DNA from: Neelides folsomi
Taxonomy: Eukaryota; Arthropoda; Collembola; Neelipleona; Neelidae
Length of the DNA: 64,000 bases
NCBI GenBank assembly: GCA_034687125.1
Contig: JAQGBZ010000307.1
Location: forward strand, 1 to 64,000
Direction of reading: 5' to 3'
The stretch's first letter is position 1. Every line of letters starts with the position of its first letter. The notes beneath the pieces were generated by a model. The model did no database searches, was not told the DNA's origin, and saw only the letters and a list, made by a program, of their open reading frames with translations. Made by a program: the position numbers and the translations under genes. Positions 24,844 to 37,870 of this stretch are shown one piece after another.

Positions 24844-25332
24844 ATTCATTCCTATTTTGAATATACGGCACCTATTTGTAATAATTTCAAAATTTGATGA
24901 TTTTCTCATTAATTTAAAATATTTATAAATCGTCAATTTTATTAATTTAACAAATTGCCCTTTGTAATATTAATAATGTTTAATTTTAACCATTAGCTTA
25001 TGTACAGATATTCTTGTTCATTATTAATATCATTCACTATTAATTTATTAAATAAATATTATGTAATGTAACATGTGATTTAAATGAGTTGAATTTAATA
25101 TAAGAATAGAATTAAGATATTGTAAAAGTCAATGTTGAAGTTTGTGCACATAAGTTAATCACAAAAACCACAAAAAGGAATTTCTTGAATAAATGTTACA
25201 ACTTGCTTATTACTTTAATAAATTATTATTCTTTCCTAAACTGACATTCCAATTTTGAATGGACTTTTTCTATTATTTATTTCGATTAATTTTATAATTT
25301 GAATTATTGTTTTTCAGATTGAGTGAGCTACG
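24844..25332. other. Intergenic region between Vps45 and the UMAD1-like gene
   Basis: AT-rich. A TTTTCAG acceptor ending at 25317, 15 bp before the next start codon, suggests that the following gene has an upstream noncoding exon here or further left. The donor was not located. Confidence 0.4.
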
Positions 25333-25845
25333 ATGTTTAATTTTTTCCAAAGTGCAAAAGAACTTTTGGCCTTCCCCTCCGTCCAAGATGGCCAAGCTGT
25401 GGAGGCTCGAGAAGAGATGAAGAAACCAAAGAAGGACAATTTCGAAGAAAAGTCAGACGACGATGGTTTTGTTCACATTGGGCGAAGTGGTCCCGGTCAC
25501 CTTTATCCTCTCTTCCCTCCATCCACTTCTTCAAATTTAGTAGGACATGGTTCTTCTTCAACGATGTACAACGGACAACCTGGAGGAGCCAATTGGCCAT
25601 TGCAAAGTGATAGATTTGATAGCAATAAAGAATCCTCCTACGACTCCTTGGTCCGGAAACTTCCTCTTGAACTTGGCCCTGCCCTCGTCCAGAATGTTAA
25701 TGTTTATGATCCAAAGAGACTCGACAAGCTTTTAAGGAGGGACCATACACGCGGAAGTTGGGCCGACTATGACTATGATTTTGATTTTGAGCGAGGAGTA
25801 TTGATTGAAATGAATCAAATATCATATCAATTAGGAAATATTTAA
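25333..25845 (+). CDS. UMAD1: UMAD1-like, UMA-domain ESCRT-I-associated protein
   Basis: A single coding exon encodes 170 residues. The N-terminus MFNFFQ resembles the MFHFF start of vertebrate UMAD1. The UMA signature (UBAP1-MVB12-associated) is split: an acidic run leading into DGFVHIG at 44-50, then, after a Pro/Ser/Gly linker, the LPLELGPALV stretch at about 109-118. A C-terminal segment with DYDFDFERGVL matches the family's FWYDFTLENSVL-type end. UMA domains attach proteins to ESCRT-I during multivesicular body sorting. A splice acceptor just upstream (25316-25317) implies a noncoding first exon. The assignment rests on motif order, with low overall identity. Confidence 0.7.
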   Translation: MFNFFQSAKELLAFPSVQDGQAVEAREEMKKPKKDNFEEKSDDDGFVHIGRSGPGHLYPLFPPSTSSNLVGHGSSSTMYNGQPGGANWPLQSDRFDSNKESSYDSLVRKLPLELGPALVQNVNVYDPKRLDKLLRRDHTRGSWADYDYDFDFERGVLIEMNQISYQLGNI

Positions 25846-26553
25846 AAGCTGACAAAAAATCCGTATTATGGTGTAAATCATAACATGATTCTTTTTTAAA
25901 GACATTCGCCGATTTATTTTTCTGAACTTTAAGAAGTCGCTTATAAATTCATATTTTACTTGTTAGATTATTTAATTTTAATTTTTATTTGATTAAATCT
26001 TCACTTCGATTTTTAAACTCTTGATGAGTTTAAAGTTAATGATCAATAAGTACCTAAATATTATCATTGTTTAACTTTTTATCATCTGCGGATCGCTAAT
26101 ATATTATTATTTGTATTTAAATATTTACACATTTTAAATGAATAAATAAATCGCTATCAATGGCCATGAACTTAAAAAAGAGTATTTATTACACATTAAT
26201 AAAATAGATATTTAACTGTATTTAAGTACTTTAAGTACATAATTACATCATTTAATATATTTTTATTTTACGTGCCTTTATGGATACGATTCTCAGTCTC
26301 CATGAGGCCATTGAACCTTAGCTATCATTGGCTCAAGAGTTCATTCCCTTCAGTCGTATGAAAGGTCAATGAACTTCTGTCTCCTTCACCATCATGGAGA
26401 AAGCCCTATACGTAGCGCAGTTCCTTCTCCACTTTCACCTTCAACATTTCATTTTCTTTGTTCGAAGTCAGTCCAAATCGTGTCCAGTAAAATTCTTTCT
26501 TGTCTGATTAACCATCGTTTAATCTTCAATTGTCTTCTTACTTGTCTACCAAC
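25846..26553. other. Intergenic region upstream of the F-box gene
   Basis: Mostly AT-rich, but 26280-26550 has higher GC and no long open frame. It likely contains the F-box gene promoter and leader, since its start codon follows at 26554. Confidence 0.45.
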
Positions 26554-28327
26554 ATGCCGGTAAGTTCATTTTTGATCCTTTATCACTCAATAATCTAATT
26601 CTGATTATTTCTGGCTGGGAAAATTGAGAATACATGATTAACACTAGTATAATCCAAATTCCTTTGTTCATGAACTGTTGAACCATTGTTTAATATTTGT
26701 AAATGGAATCAATAATTGTTATTAAAGCTTCAGTGCAAGGAATTTTTGATGCATTATATAAGAATTATAACTTTCATTGAAAATTATAATGAGTTTACAG
26801 GTTGAAGCTAAACGAGTCTTATTTGCATCCAAAGCGTCCGTGGATGAGAACAACAACTTATTGACACAACCTCTGTACCTAAATGAGAGGTCAAATGCAT
26901 TTGATAGGCTGCCTGACATTGTCGTAAGACCTTTGATCTGTTTATTAACGCAATCTTTTGTTACAATCTACTCTAAAGTGTTTCTTATTCAACTCAAGAG
27001 TTAGATTTTGTTTGGACTCTTGAGTAAGAAATATAAAAGATCAAATTGATTCAATTTCTGAAAATACTTATGTTGGTTTTGTAGATATTCGAAATCATGA
27101 ATTACATGACTTTGAAGAACATCCGTGCAATGAAATTGACTTGTAAAAGATTCCTTGAACTGTCAAACAACTCAAGGTTTTGGAGAGCCATTGAAGTCAA
27201 ATATCGGACTATTAAACTTGGAAATCTTCAAGCAATTCTGGGACATCTCCCGCGATACTTCCAGTTGGTTCATTCAGGAGTTAATGCTTTGCCTACACAT
27301 GAGATCACATTCCCAATTTCTCCTCGATTGGCTTACCTCGATTTGTCCTATTCTTTGCTCAAATACGACTTGTTGACTCCGCTGTTCAAAACCCTTCTTG
27401 GGTTGAAAAGAATCTCATTGGAAATGTTGGACTTGGAAGGCGACGTTGTGGAAGCAATGGAAACTTTTTCAAGAACCATTGAAGTGGTCAATCTTTGTTC
27501 TTGCTACAACATCAAGGCTTGTGACTTATCAAGCTTTTTGAATAAAACATTACGGTAATTTACCTAAAAATTAATTGTAAAAGCATTACCAATATTCTTT
27601 GTTTAATTTAGTATTAAAATACTTTAAATATATAAAAATTGAAATTGAAATTTTAAACAGTCTTCGTGAGCTCAATATTGGACATATCATGACGGTTCTT
27701 CCAGAACGAAGCTATCACCATTGGACAAAAGATGAATTTGATATGATTATTAGAAATCTTCCCTCAAACCTTGAAGGATTGGATATCAGTGGATATCGCA
27801 TTCTTCCAGTCAATTCACGTAAGTTGAGAGAAAAAGGAATATATTTTTTCTAATGGATTTTTCATTTGCTCTAGGAGCATATTGTAATTAACAGAATTGA
27901 ATGTTAATGGTTTTATTGTTTTTATATATTAGATATGAATATACTTGTGCAACATTGCCCAAATTTAATCAGCCTTGACATTTCTGACAGCTCAAATAGC
28001 AACTTTGATCTCAGCTACGAAGGGAACATTTCCAGCTTGCAGAGATTGAAGTATTTGGGGGTGAGCAGGTGCAATTTGAGAGTGAAAGTGTTGACTGAAC
28101 ACTTCAAACTTCTTCGTAATCTCAGATATGTCAACTTTTTCAATCCCCATTTCCGAACGGAGAAATTTCTAGAATTGGTATCCGAATTCCCAAAAATCCG
28201 TTTCAATACAAGTCTTGGGAGCAATATTGCACGACCGACAACGGATCATTCATGGTTAGTTTCGAGCGCCATTTGGGGAAAAAAGCTGCGATCGGTTAAT
28301 GGTCAAACCGTTGAAAAGACAGCGTGA
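26554..28327 (+). CDS. F-box and leucine-rich-repeat-like protein (SCF adaptor)
   Basis: Five exons, 26554-26559, 26801-26923, 27085-27554, 27661-27818 and 27933-28327, join to 383 residues. Exon 1 codes only Met-Pro. Residues 36-80 are a textbook F-box: FDRLPDIVIFEIMNY, then MKLTCKRF and RFWRAIE. The rest has irregular leucine-rich repeats (LAYLDLSYS, LRELNIGH, LEGLDISGY, LISLDISDSS, LKYLGVSRCNL) ending in a helical C-terminus. F-box proteins bind Skp1 in SCF ubiquitin ligases, with the LRR part choosing the substrate. Skp2-like organisation is possible, but no orthologue is assigned. The ATG at 26554 is supported by a strong donor (CCG|GTAAGT) immediately after it. Confidence 0.85.
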
Positions 28328-28746
28328 TTGGAGGGAATATTAAAATTTTTTCAGTACTTGAATAAGTTAGTCGACGTTTCAAGAAATTCAGATACAAAAC
28401 TCGTATTTTATAAATTAAATTAAAATAAATTTCAGATTTTCACATGTAATTATTTATACATTATATTGTATTGTTTATATTCTTATTTTAGTTATGTGCC
28501 TCATCAACTCATCAATATCTATTTTTCTAGTTAAATGTACTTAATGGCTAAAAGTGTTAATTAGAGTTGTTGTTTATATTATGGTATCTACACTGGTACT
28601 TGCATCAATTATTCTAGTGAATTAATTTAATTATTAAATATATTTAGAATTTTTATGTTAGGTGTAAATTGAATGAATGTTATTAAAGTTTGTCAATTTG
28701 ATATTGGAGGTATTTGTATTTTAATATATTCTTTTTGGGATTTTAT
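28328..28746. other. Convergent intergenic region
   Basis: The 3' ends of the F-box gene (+) and the four-TM gene (-) meet here. AT-rich, with nothing recognisable. Confidence 0.4.
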
Positions 28747-29951
28747 TTAGCTGGTATCGTAATTTACATAACTCCTTCCATAAACAATATCTTCGTCATT
28801 TTCTGCAATGCTCCATTTCTTATATCCTATCATTTTAGTGTTGTCTGGAGGTTGTTTCGGTTTAAAGTCGAGCTTTGTTCCAATGTCTTCCTCATTATTA
28901 TTTTGTTCCGAAAGTATTTGTCTCTCATTGTTTTTAAATCTGGAATTTGGATTTTCAATATCTCTGATACTTTGAATTCCATCTTTCAATGGGATAAATT
29001 CAGGACCGGATGAAGTTTCTGTATTTCCTTTCCTAACTCAAAGTCCAATCCCAGGACTGTTATGAGAAAGTAAACACAAAGTATCAAATGAACTAAAAGA
29101 ATTCCTATGATGATCAAGTAATAAGCTAAAATTTTATCGTCTTTGATGAAGAATATCAAATTGAGGACGATTATAAAGATGAAAAAAGCGAATGCTGCAG
29201 TTGCAAAACACCATATTTGAACATAGCTCTTCCTTTTCTGAGAATTGATTAAAGGAGAATTGATTAAAATTTTAGACTTTTAAATTCTATTATAATAATT
29301 TTAACAACTTGAATTAATAATTCATTGAAGATTTTATGAATTACCTTTGTTGCTCCTATTAATAAGAAAATGTCAGCAATTACAAGAATGATATGGATTA
29401 TAAGATGCACTGTAAATAAGAAACGTTCAATTACTGTTATTTATGCTTTCTGGATAATTAAACATTTGTGATCATAATAATTTCAATTGTACAAACATTT
29501 TCATATTCTTTTTGAATACTCACCAACAAAAATGTGTACAAGTTGGTCAAAGATTTTTGTACATTCTTGTTTTTTAATCTTGAAAGATTTAAATCGGTTT
29601 GGTTGAATATAAGGACTCGAGACGTTGGACTTGAAGTCATAGTTGATGTAAAGAAAAAGAGTGATGGGAGTGAAACATTCCTTAACTATGTCAAAATTCT
29701 TGTCGTCCACGTCTTTGTAAAGCAGAGCGAGTGTGTAGAAAAAAATCGCAATCAGATTGTGATACTATTAAAAAAATACATGCATGCTCAAAACTTAAAC
29801 ATCACTTTTACATTTTTAATAATTAAGTTAAATTATATGTTATGTCGATAATGTTTTAATACTCTATATAAAGTACAATTTTTACCACAAATCCCAAAAT
29901 GGCTAAACTTTTAGCACAACTCTTATTAGTGCAACAGCAAAAAAATTTCAT
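28747..29951 (-). CDS. Four-transmembrane protein of unknown function
   Basis: Exons 29886-29951, 29524-29764, 29345-29409 and one starting at 29237 are clear. They give a start MKFFCCC, a Cys-rich lead and four hydrophobic segments with a loop of about 55 residues after the first. Reading the last exon straight through ends at TGA 28986-28988 (207 residues). A second reading has a 68-bp intron at 28970-29037 (GA|GTTAGG to CAAAG|T, phase 2) and a fifth exon 28747-28969, giving 264 residues with a polar, acidic cytoplasmic tail. I prefer the longer form because that frame stays open over 90 codons and looks protein-like, but the splice sites are weak. The plan recalls small arthropod four-TM (DUF4728-like) proteins; function unknown. 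Confidence 0.6.
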
Positions 29952-31149
29952 TTTAGAATGATGATTTCAATTATGATTCTTTATTTATACGTATTAGACT
30001 AACAATAAATATTATACAGACTATTTATTTTGACAATATTGAACTAAAGTAAAAAATATTTATTTAGAGACTATAATGATTCTAGTTCATTTGCAACAAA
30101 AAATTTAAAAAATTGTGCAAATGATTAACTATATTTTAATTTCTCAGTAGAATCTGAGTACGATAATTAATTATTTTAATTGATAAATTCTCATGATTTC
30201 ACAATTTTTTACCGAACACATTTTAATTTCTTTTAATCGTAAATCATCTATCGTCATCAAGAAAAATTCTAACAAGAAATGTATTTAATATAATTGGGAA
30301 TATAATATATATCAAATAATTGTGAAGTGAGAACTCCGACTCCGAACTATAGCTATGCTATATAATAATATTTATATGCCCGAGTTCCGACCTTCCGACT
30401 TTTTAGAACGTTTTGTTTCAAAGTCCCCCTCTTAGCGCCATATCGACTTTTCGTGCGATTCATCTTTTGATTTGCTGGAGAGTTTCTTCACGATTCGCGA
30501 GCGAATCCACACTTTCACACTTCAAAGACTTCTTTTAAAGAAGTTCTTCAGGCACGTGGAACAGATCTTCTTAAACAACCAAAATAATACATAAAAGCGT
30601 TGAGATTGAAAAGTGTTGAAAAAGCTTGAAAGTGGTAGCCACTCCCGAACTCGCCAAGAAATTAGTTAATTTTTTAAGTTTAAATGATGGACTTGTATAT
30701 CAGAATTTTAGAATAATAAAATTGTTGTGATATACCAATACCATGTATTGGCCGTAGTTAGATATCTTCGCATTACTTGGATTATTCAAAGCCAAGTTAA
30801 AGTAAGTTAAATACTAATATTTATGTAACATATTATAGTCATTTTATTAATTTTGACTATGGCTATACTCTCAATCCTGGTTATATTTAAGCTTTCACAA
30901 GTATATTAATAATATTAATTTATTCAAATTGTTTACTAAAATATATTAAACTGTATTTTATAATTTTATCTATAAAAATTAACCGTTTGAAACTGAAATG
31001 AGAATGAATTAAAATTAACACATTAAAATTATTGGAAGTCAATGATTTTGGCTTCCTGTAAAATTCGATTTATGATCAATTATAATGTCATTATAATGTT
31101 TATTCTGTTCATATCAATTTATATAATTACAATGTTTTGTAATTTTAGA
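29952..31149. other. Divergent intergenic region with 5' noncoding exon of the zinc-finger gene
   Basis: The GC-richer block at about 30400-30660 looks like promoter and leader DNA. A donor (AAA|GTAAGT at 30802) pairs with the acceptor TTTTAG ending at 31148, so a noncoding first exon of the zinc-finger gene probably ends at 30801. Nothing else is recognised. Confidence 0.4.
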
Positions 31150-33313
31150 ATGGGAGAAAGACAACTCGGAGAGAGTAATCTCTTCTTGAGTCCAATGGGA
31201 GAACTTATTGTCAAACCCCTCGAGTCAATGGGTCTAAAGTGTCCAGTGTCTGGAACGGAAATTCCATGGACAGCTCCTAAAGGCAAATACGGCCCACGTT
31301 TGCCAACACGGCCAACAATTGCGTTCTCCAATGTCAGACCAATCGCTTCATCAACGTCTTCCGTTGGACTGATCCCGAGACCAATGTTTCCCACCAACTA
31401 CGCCGGCGGAAGAATGACAACAATGCGTCAAACTCCACGGATCCCTACAGTATCTCCAGGAACCAGAGCCATTCCAAGTGCCCCAACAGCGTTACAATTA
31501 TATCAAAGTGCTGCTTCACGAGCCATAGCTCTTTCAAATCCATCAGCTCAAGGAGCTCCAATCCAGATGAATAATATCTACAAAAATGTTTCGACCCCAT
31601 GGGTCCGCAAAAGTTCGACTATCACATCTCAAGGCTCAACCGAACGTGTTAAATCTCCTTGGGTCTCAACGGGATTTTTGGAATCTTCTGTTGAAATTCC
31701 CATGGCCTTGTCAAATCTCCTGCTTCCGAAACAAATAGAAGATAAAGACCCATTGGACATAAATTCACCCAGTCCTTTGGATTCTAAGGAGAAGAAGAAG
31801 GGGAAGAAGCTTACCAAGGCAAAAAGGAAAAAGGCCAAGGAACAGAAGAAAGCTCAACGAAGACGGATTAGAGAAGCAGAAGCGTTGAGAAATGGACCGC
31901 AAAGAGCTTGCAAACGACCTAAGACGATTAAATATTTTGATAATAATGATTCAGAAGTTGATATGAGTTCGGATTCTTCAGACGACTCCTTTATTCCTGA
32001 AGAGGAAATCCGGGAACGAAGGAAAATGGGAGATTTTGAAGGAGTGAAGATGAAGGAAGTTGTTACCAATACTGTTAATTTATCACGAGGGCATTCTTCT
32101 GGGAATCAGTGTCAAAATAGGCCTTATATTCAGATTCATAATAAGACGACTTCTTCAACTATTCAAATTCCGATTAACAGGACAACTTCAGCCTCAGCAG
32201 TTCAAATTTATAATAGGTCAATTTTCGCCTCAGGTGTTCAAACCCAAATTCGACCAAATCATTTGTCGATTCATTCGACTAATAATGAAATTTTGATCGA
32301 TCCGACAAAAAGTGTGGCCAAACAAGTTAGGAATTATTATCATACTAACCCTTCTCAGGCTGTTGTTCAAGTGCCAGATAATGATGTAGTTGAAGTTCCA
32401 GGGGGAAGCAATTTATCATCGTCACGTTGGAACATGGGGAATCAAAGGAGTCAAATGGCTGGAATTAATATTCAAATTCAAAGACCTGGATTAAACGCTA
32501 AAAACCCCACGAACTTGATGCAAAGGAATGTGGTCGGACTTGCTTTGAATCGACTTCATGGAGGTAAATTGATAATTTTATCATCAATTTAATTAAATAT
32601 TGCCCATTAACTAATTATATTAACCTTTTAAAAGTGGATTGAATAATTTAACTTTAATGATTTTCAATTTAGACATTTCAAGGATGAATCAAAATTTGAA
32701 CCTTTTGACTTCTAAACCTGGAATTTCTAAAACGGGAATGATCTTTGTTTGTGGCTACTGTGGTCAAAAGTTTACTGACATGGAATCTTGCACGCAACAC
32801 AAGGAAAGATCCCATTCACCCAGCGCAGAAGAAATTGTATTTCCACCCAGTGAGCATCAGCCTCAGCCTACGTTTGTGAGATCAGTCAATCCTTGTCCTT
32901 TTTGTAACCGGCAGCTTCTCACTAATGAAGGCCTTTTGAGGCACATCAAGCGGAATCATAAAAATGAATCAGTTTCAAGTGCCATGAGTGAAAATCGTAA
33001 AGAATTATTGGTGAACAAGGAAAAGCAAGTGATAGAAGTGAAGGGTGATGTTTTTGATGGAATAAACAATCTTGAGCATAATATTTTTGAGAATGACAAT
33101 GACGACATGTCAATTCCGATCGGGATCGATGACAATGTTCAGGAGGATGATTCTATTATTGACATGAACCAGCTTTTGCAAATCCAATATTCTGATGACG
33201 AGAATGACGAAGGAGAAAAGACGAGAGGAGTTGAAATCCAAGAAATCGATTCGAACGAATCCACTCCTGCTGACTTTGATCAAAATGGGGATGAATTTAT
33301 TCTCTCCATTTAA
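31150..33313 (+). CDS. Two-finger C2H2 zinc-finger protein
   Basis: Two coding exons, 31150-32563 and 32673-33313, join in phase 1 to 684 residues. The ATG at 31150 is chosen because an intron acceptor (TTTTAG, ending 31148) lies directly before it; the open frame continuing upstream to 31042 is hydrophobic intron sequence. The N-terminal 200 residues are Pro/Ser/Thr-rich. A strongly basic block (KKGKKLTKAKRKKAKEQKK) serves as a likely nuclear signal, followed by an acidic Ser/Asp patch and a Gln/Asn-rich region. Two canonical C-x2-C-x12-H-x4-H fingers sit at about 498-519 and 546-567, and the tail is acidic. Nuclear DNA- or RNA-binding regulator is inferred; no orthologue recognised. Confidence 0.82.
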
Positions 33314-34715
33314 CGATCTCACTTATATTTATTTATTAAGATTAATAGGTAAGTTTAATATTAATAACCGAATTTATTGTTAAAAGGAATTTACATGTTT
33401 GTATAATACTTATTTTTAAATTTTGTGTTATTAAGTTATTAAAATATTAAATTTTGCATTGCAGTTACAGGAGGAGGAATAAAGGGGTTCCAAAGAACAA
33501 CTGGTCATTACAAAACTACTGTTACAATTTTCTCAAAGTCAGTCTTTCTGAATTGGTGTGTTACGCAATTTGGTCAAATCAATTTTTTACCTTTAGCAAT
33601 TAATGGTGTCGGTTAATTACTGAAATATTTATTTGATTATTTTTCCGATTGATTGATTATTTAATATTACGTATTTTGCGATATACTGTCTTATCAATTT
33701 CAATTGGTCTTATTGAATAACTATTTTTGAAGAGCTTTGAAGCTTATTTAAATATTTTAAGATGTAATATTTATCCTCGATATTTAAGATTGTGTTTTTA
33801 TATTATATTTAGTTATGCTTATATAGTAGTATTAAAATCAAATTCAAAACTCAAAAAGTGATACTGTTTAATTAGATTTATTTTATAAACCTCACTTATT
33901 ACGCCTTATTCCAAATTAATTTTTGGCAAATCATTATTGAATCTAATTCTAATAGTTTGTATTATATTTACCTCCTTTAATAAATGTCTTTAATTAAATG
34001 CTTAAATGTTCGTTTGTTTACATTATATCTCAATAGATTTTAAACTTTTGGTTATCTTAAATTTTAAGAAAGAGTTCAAAACTATCAATCAATTTCTATT
34101 CCGTTGATGCTATAACCATTATTCTTAATTATACCTATAAAGCAATGTTTGATTTTCCTTTTAAATAATTTACATTTTATATTTAAAGAATAGGAAATGT
34201 TTATTCCATATAATTTATATTTGATTTGGGCTTCTTTGTTATTGAGACTTATAATTATTGTACTGTATTAGCATAAGATTTTAAGGGAAATTCCACCTTC
34301 AATTTACTCCCTTGACAAATTCTTTATAATACCAACTTATCGTTAGAATTATCAATGTTACCAAATAATATCAAATAATAATATTACCAAATATTATCAA
34401 ATAATCATATTATAACTACAAAGAGATTTATTATAATCTCAAGTTCTCAAGTGCAAAGTCGATATTTTTTAAAGGTACCTATACAAACTTCTATTACATA
34501 TATTATGTAGACTAATTTTATTTCTTAAAGAGCAAAGACACTTAAGACTTTCTAATTATCTTTATATACAATAACAGATAACTCTCTACTTGTAATTTTA
34601 ACAATTTTGTAAAAATTGATTATTGTAATATAACAAATGACTACCTGAGTAGGTAAATACATGAGTCGTGATTAAAGTAAATCATGTAATTTGTGTTTTA
34701 ATATCTTAGTCATCA
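33314..34715. other. 1.4 kb AT-rich intergenic region
   Basis: Very AT-rich. A 26-bp tandem duplication (34359-34410) is the only repeat seen. The part from 34600 to 34715 should contain the chemoreceptor promoter. Confidence 0.4.
34359..34410. repeat. 26-bp tandem duplication
   Basis: Two adjacent copies starting TACCAAAT, at 34359-34384 and 34385-34410, differ at two positions. It is simple AT-rich sequence, likely produced by slippage. Confidence 0.7.
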
Positions 34716-37546
34716 ATGCCTCATAGGAGCAGGTCAAAGAGCAAAAGAAGACATGGTCATCATAAAAGTCGAAGCAAAGGAGGGAAAGGGGGAGATAAGG
34801 ACAAGGAACCTCATCCCGATGAGGATTTCAAATTCAAAGACATTCTCGAACAAGCCAATTTAAAAGAAAATGATCCCAAAAGACCCACCAAGCAAAGACT
34901 CGTGTATTTGAAAGGACATTCCAAAAAATTGGTAGCATATTTCCGTCCTATTTGGTTCTTTTTGGTGTGAGTTCTCAAATTGATATATTTTATTCGTTAA
35001 TTTTTAACAATATGATATGAGTTATACGAACATAACTGTATTTATGAATCTAATTACATTTAATAATATTTTATATAGAATTACTCGCAATCAACTTATT
35101 ACAATTACTTTGTTATTTAATTATTATTTTTATTAATCCTTAAAATATGGTCATTGTGTTCTTTTAGATTGATTGGAAATATGCCTTATGCGATTTCAGA
35201 AGCTGAGGTTTGTTTCAAAAAATGAATTGGTTATAATAAAGATCAATATCAAATTTCCATATTTTAAGGAAGTTTACACATGGCGTTGACTTGTAGAAAG
35301 ACGGGACTTATAAATTCGAACTCCATTTTTTCTCGCTTTATCCCTACATTTTTCTTGTCATCTTCGTGGCCTTCCTCGCGGTTTATCTTCATTTGGTTGT
35401 AGGATTTCTTGGAGTTATTTTTAATATTGATGGATATGAGAAACCGCATATGTAATTTTTTGAAATTTTTTGAAATCTTATCTATAATAATGTAAGAAAA
35501 ATACATAGAAGTTAGAACTAACTATTTCAGTTTATTGATATTTTGTATTTACTGTTTTAAATGCTTTGATTGAAATTCTCATTTTAAAATATAGAGTTAA
35601 GGTCGAGGGAATAGATATTCGGTGGGAGGAATATGCTTTAAAAAATAACATGGTCATCATTTCAGGTGAAATTAAAATGCTAATCATCATGTCATCCATA
35701 AAATATTCTAAATTACCTATATATAATATCTACCTCTAGTTAAATCTTAAAAATCAAAAACATTTTTTCTACTGTTCTTCGTTTTAGTAATGTTGACCTA
35801 CTTGACCATTGGATTTTGTGGAATTGTGACGACGATCTTACATGGGAGAAATTACTCGAGTTACTTCAATTACTGGAATCAAGCGATTCAAGTTATTGAT
35901 GCTGATGTGACAAGAGGCGTCTTGTTTTTCATCATCACTGAATTAATATTCTTTGTTGTTGGAGTTTCGGTCATCATCGTTGGCTACTTTCTCAAAGATA
36001 AGGGATTTAAAGCAATAGAAGAATCCGCCCAACTCCTCATTCATCTCACAATTCGATTTTATGATGGGGATGTGTACAAGCCATCCGCATCAGGAGAAAC
36101 CACTGATGAACAAAATATGTATACAATATTTGGGGTTGTCATTATGGTACATCATTTCTTTATCATCATTTAAATTATATATTATTATTTGTAATAAATA
36201 AGATAAATGTTTAATTTGCCTTTTCTATCAGATCTTTGCTTTTTTAACAACTCGGGCCAACATGATTCAATTTTTGTTTTTTTGTCGTCTCCTTACAAAC
36301 GCGTCGTACATTTGGAATGAACGACTCATTAAGTGTTTGTATGGATTAAGTAAGTTAGTCATTGTACTTATAAATATATTGCAATAAATCCTTTATCTTT
36401 ACTTGAATCTTTTTGCAAACCTACCTTAAAAGGTACCGTTAAATATTAGGTCCGCCATACCTATTTTACTTTCTATTTTGCCAGCTAAAAGTGATATCCC
36501 AGCTGAAAATCAAAATTGTCGAAGAGCTCAAAATAAGCCAATGATGAAAGACCATCTTCTCATTTGTCAACTCTTCTTGCTTACCGAGCACATGTTTAAT
36601 ACTATCCTCCTCATTTTCTACTTACTACAAGTGAAATATTTCAATTAATTTGATATGTGTAATATTGGTATACTGTATTTATAGATACTATAGGTTTATT
36701 ATATCCCATATTGTGCTGATATTGGTTGTTGACAGAAAGGATAATTAATCTAATAATTACTTTTTATTTTCCTTGTTAGCTCTTTTGTCTCATATTACAA
36801 TTTTATGGAGTATTCTCCGTGAACAATGCCATTTATTTGATAGAGCCAACAGAATCTGGGAAAAGATTTAATACTGTTTTAAAAGTTGTTTTCCTTGCTA
36901 TTTTCACAACGATTAGTGTGATCAACTATGTTGAAACAACAGTTATTGGAGCGGCTCCTTCAATTGAGGTTCGATTTTGAAATTACGTTAATTAATCGTA
37001 AGTAAATTAATAAAATCTTATTAAGACAAACTTGTAATATTATCAAAAATTTTAGTGAAATACAATTAACCAATTATTAAATAGTGGAGGAGAGGATATG
37101 ACATTACAAGGCGGCATGGTTTAGTGGCCTGCAAATCCCATGCTCAAAGAAACTTTGTAAGCTTTTTATGTATCTTTTTATCTCCGAAACTCCGAATTGT
37201 CTGGATATTTTAAAAATTTATTTTATTTTAAATGTTCAGTACTAATTTGGTCTATTATCTTTTAGGTTCATAGTTTATTTTTAAGTTATGACCATACGCT
37301 CCATATCACCGCTTCCGGTTACTTCATTTTAGATAAAGGATTGTTCCTCACGGTCAGTTGATAATTATTTATTATAGTACACAACTACATAGTAGTACTT
37401 AATTATTTTACAATGTAAATTTTTAATATTTCATAAAGCAAACTATTAAAAAAATTACATTTTTGTCTTATTCGCAGACTGTGGTGACTGTCATTGCATA
37501 TGTGGTCACGTTCCTTCAAATCAGACCTGATCTTATTGAGCAATAA
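34716..37546 (+). CDS. Gustatory-receptor-like seven-TM chemoreceptor
   Basis: Eleven exons, 34716-34966, 35168-35207, 35297-35451, 35595-35665, 35788-36146, 36232-36349, 36485-36630, 36780-36968, 37085-37156, 37266-37352 and 37478-37546, all join in phase to 518 residues. About seven hydrophobic helices are visible. The last two exons carry the insect Gr-type ending: a G-Y-F-I-L-D-K-G-L-F-L turn, then A-Y-V-V-T-F-L-Q-I, a relaxed form of the TYhhhhhQF signature, just before the C-terminus. Arthropod Grs are ligand-gated cation channels for tastants. The first 80 residues are odd: they begin with Arg/Ser, His and Lys-rich sequence (SRSKSKRRHGHHKSRSK) before the first helix. Family membership rests mainly on the C-terminal signature. 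Confidence 0.78.
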
Positions 37547-37870
37547 TTTACAATAACAAACATTTCATCAGGTCAAATGTTTATTGAACCTAACCACACA
37601 TAAATAAGTATAACATGATACAGATTGTATATGCCATTCATTGTAAAAATAACGTGAGCATTTACATTTAATTTTTGAACACAAATGAAAGCTTATGTAC
37701 AAAGAAAGTTAATGAGTGTTTATACATATTTATAGTAAAATAAGTATGTTGCGTTAATAAAAATCACATATTAAGAAATAAATTACATTTCCTTGTTTTA
37801 AAGCAATTTCATTAAATGGAATGCAGAAGAGGGATTATTAAATTAAAAGAATCATCATCAGTTTCATCAG
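37547..37870. other. Convergent intergenic region, Gr-like and P2X
   Basis: Only 324 bp separate the two stop codons, and both 3' UTRs must fit here. No other feature. Confidence 0.45.

Noticed and set aside
31042..31149. Upstream extension of the zinc-finger frame with a hydrophobic start
   Set aside because: It runs through a TTTTAG acceptor directly before the ATG at 31150, and the hydrophobic stretch is AT-rich intron sequence, not a signal peptide.
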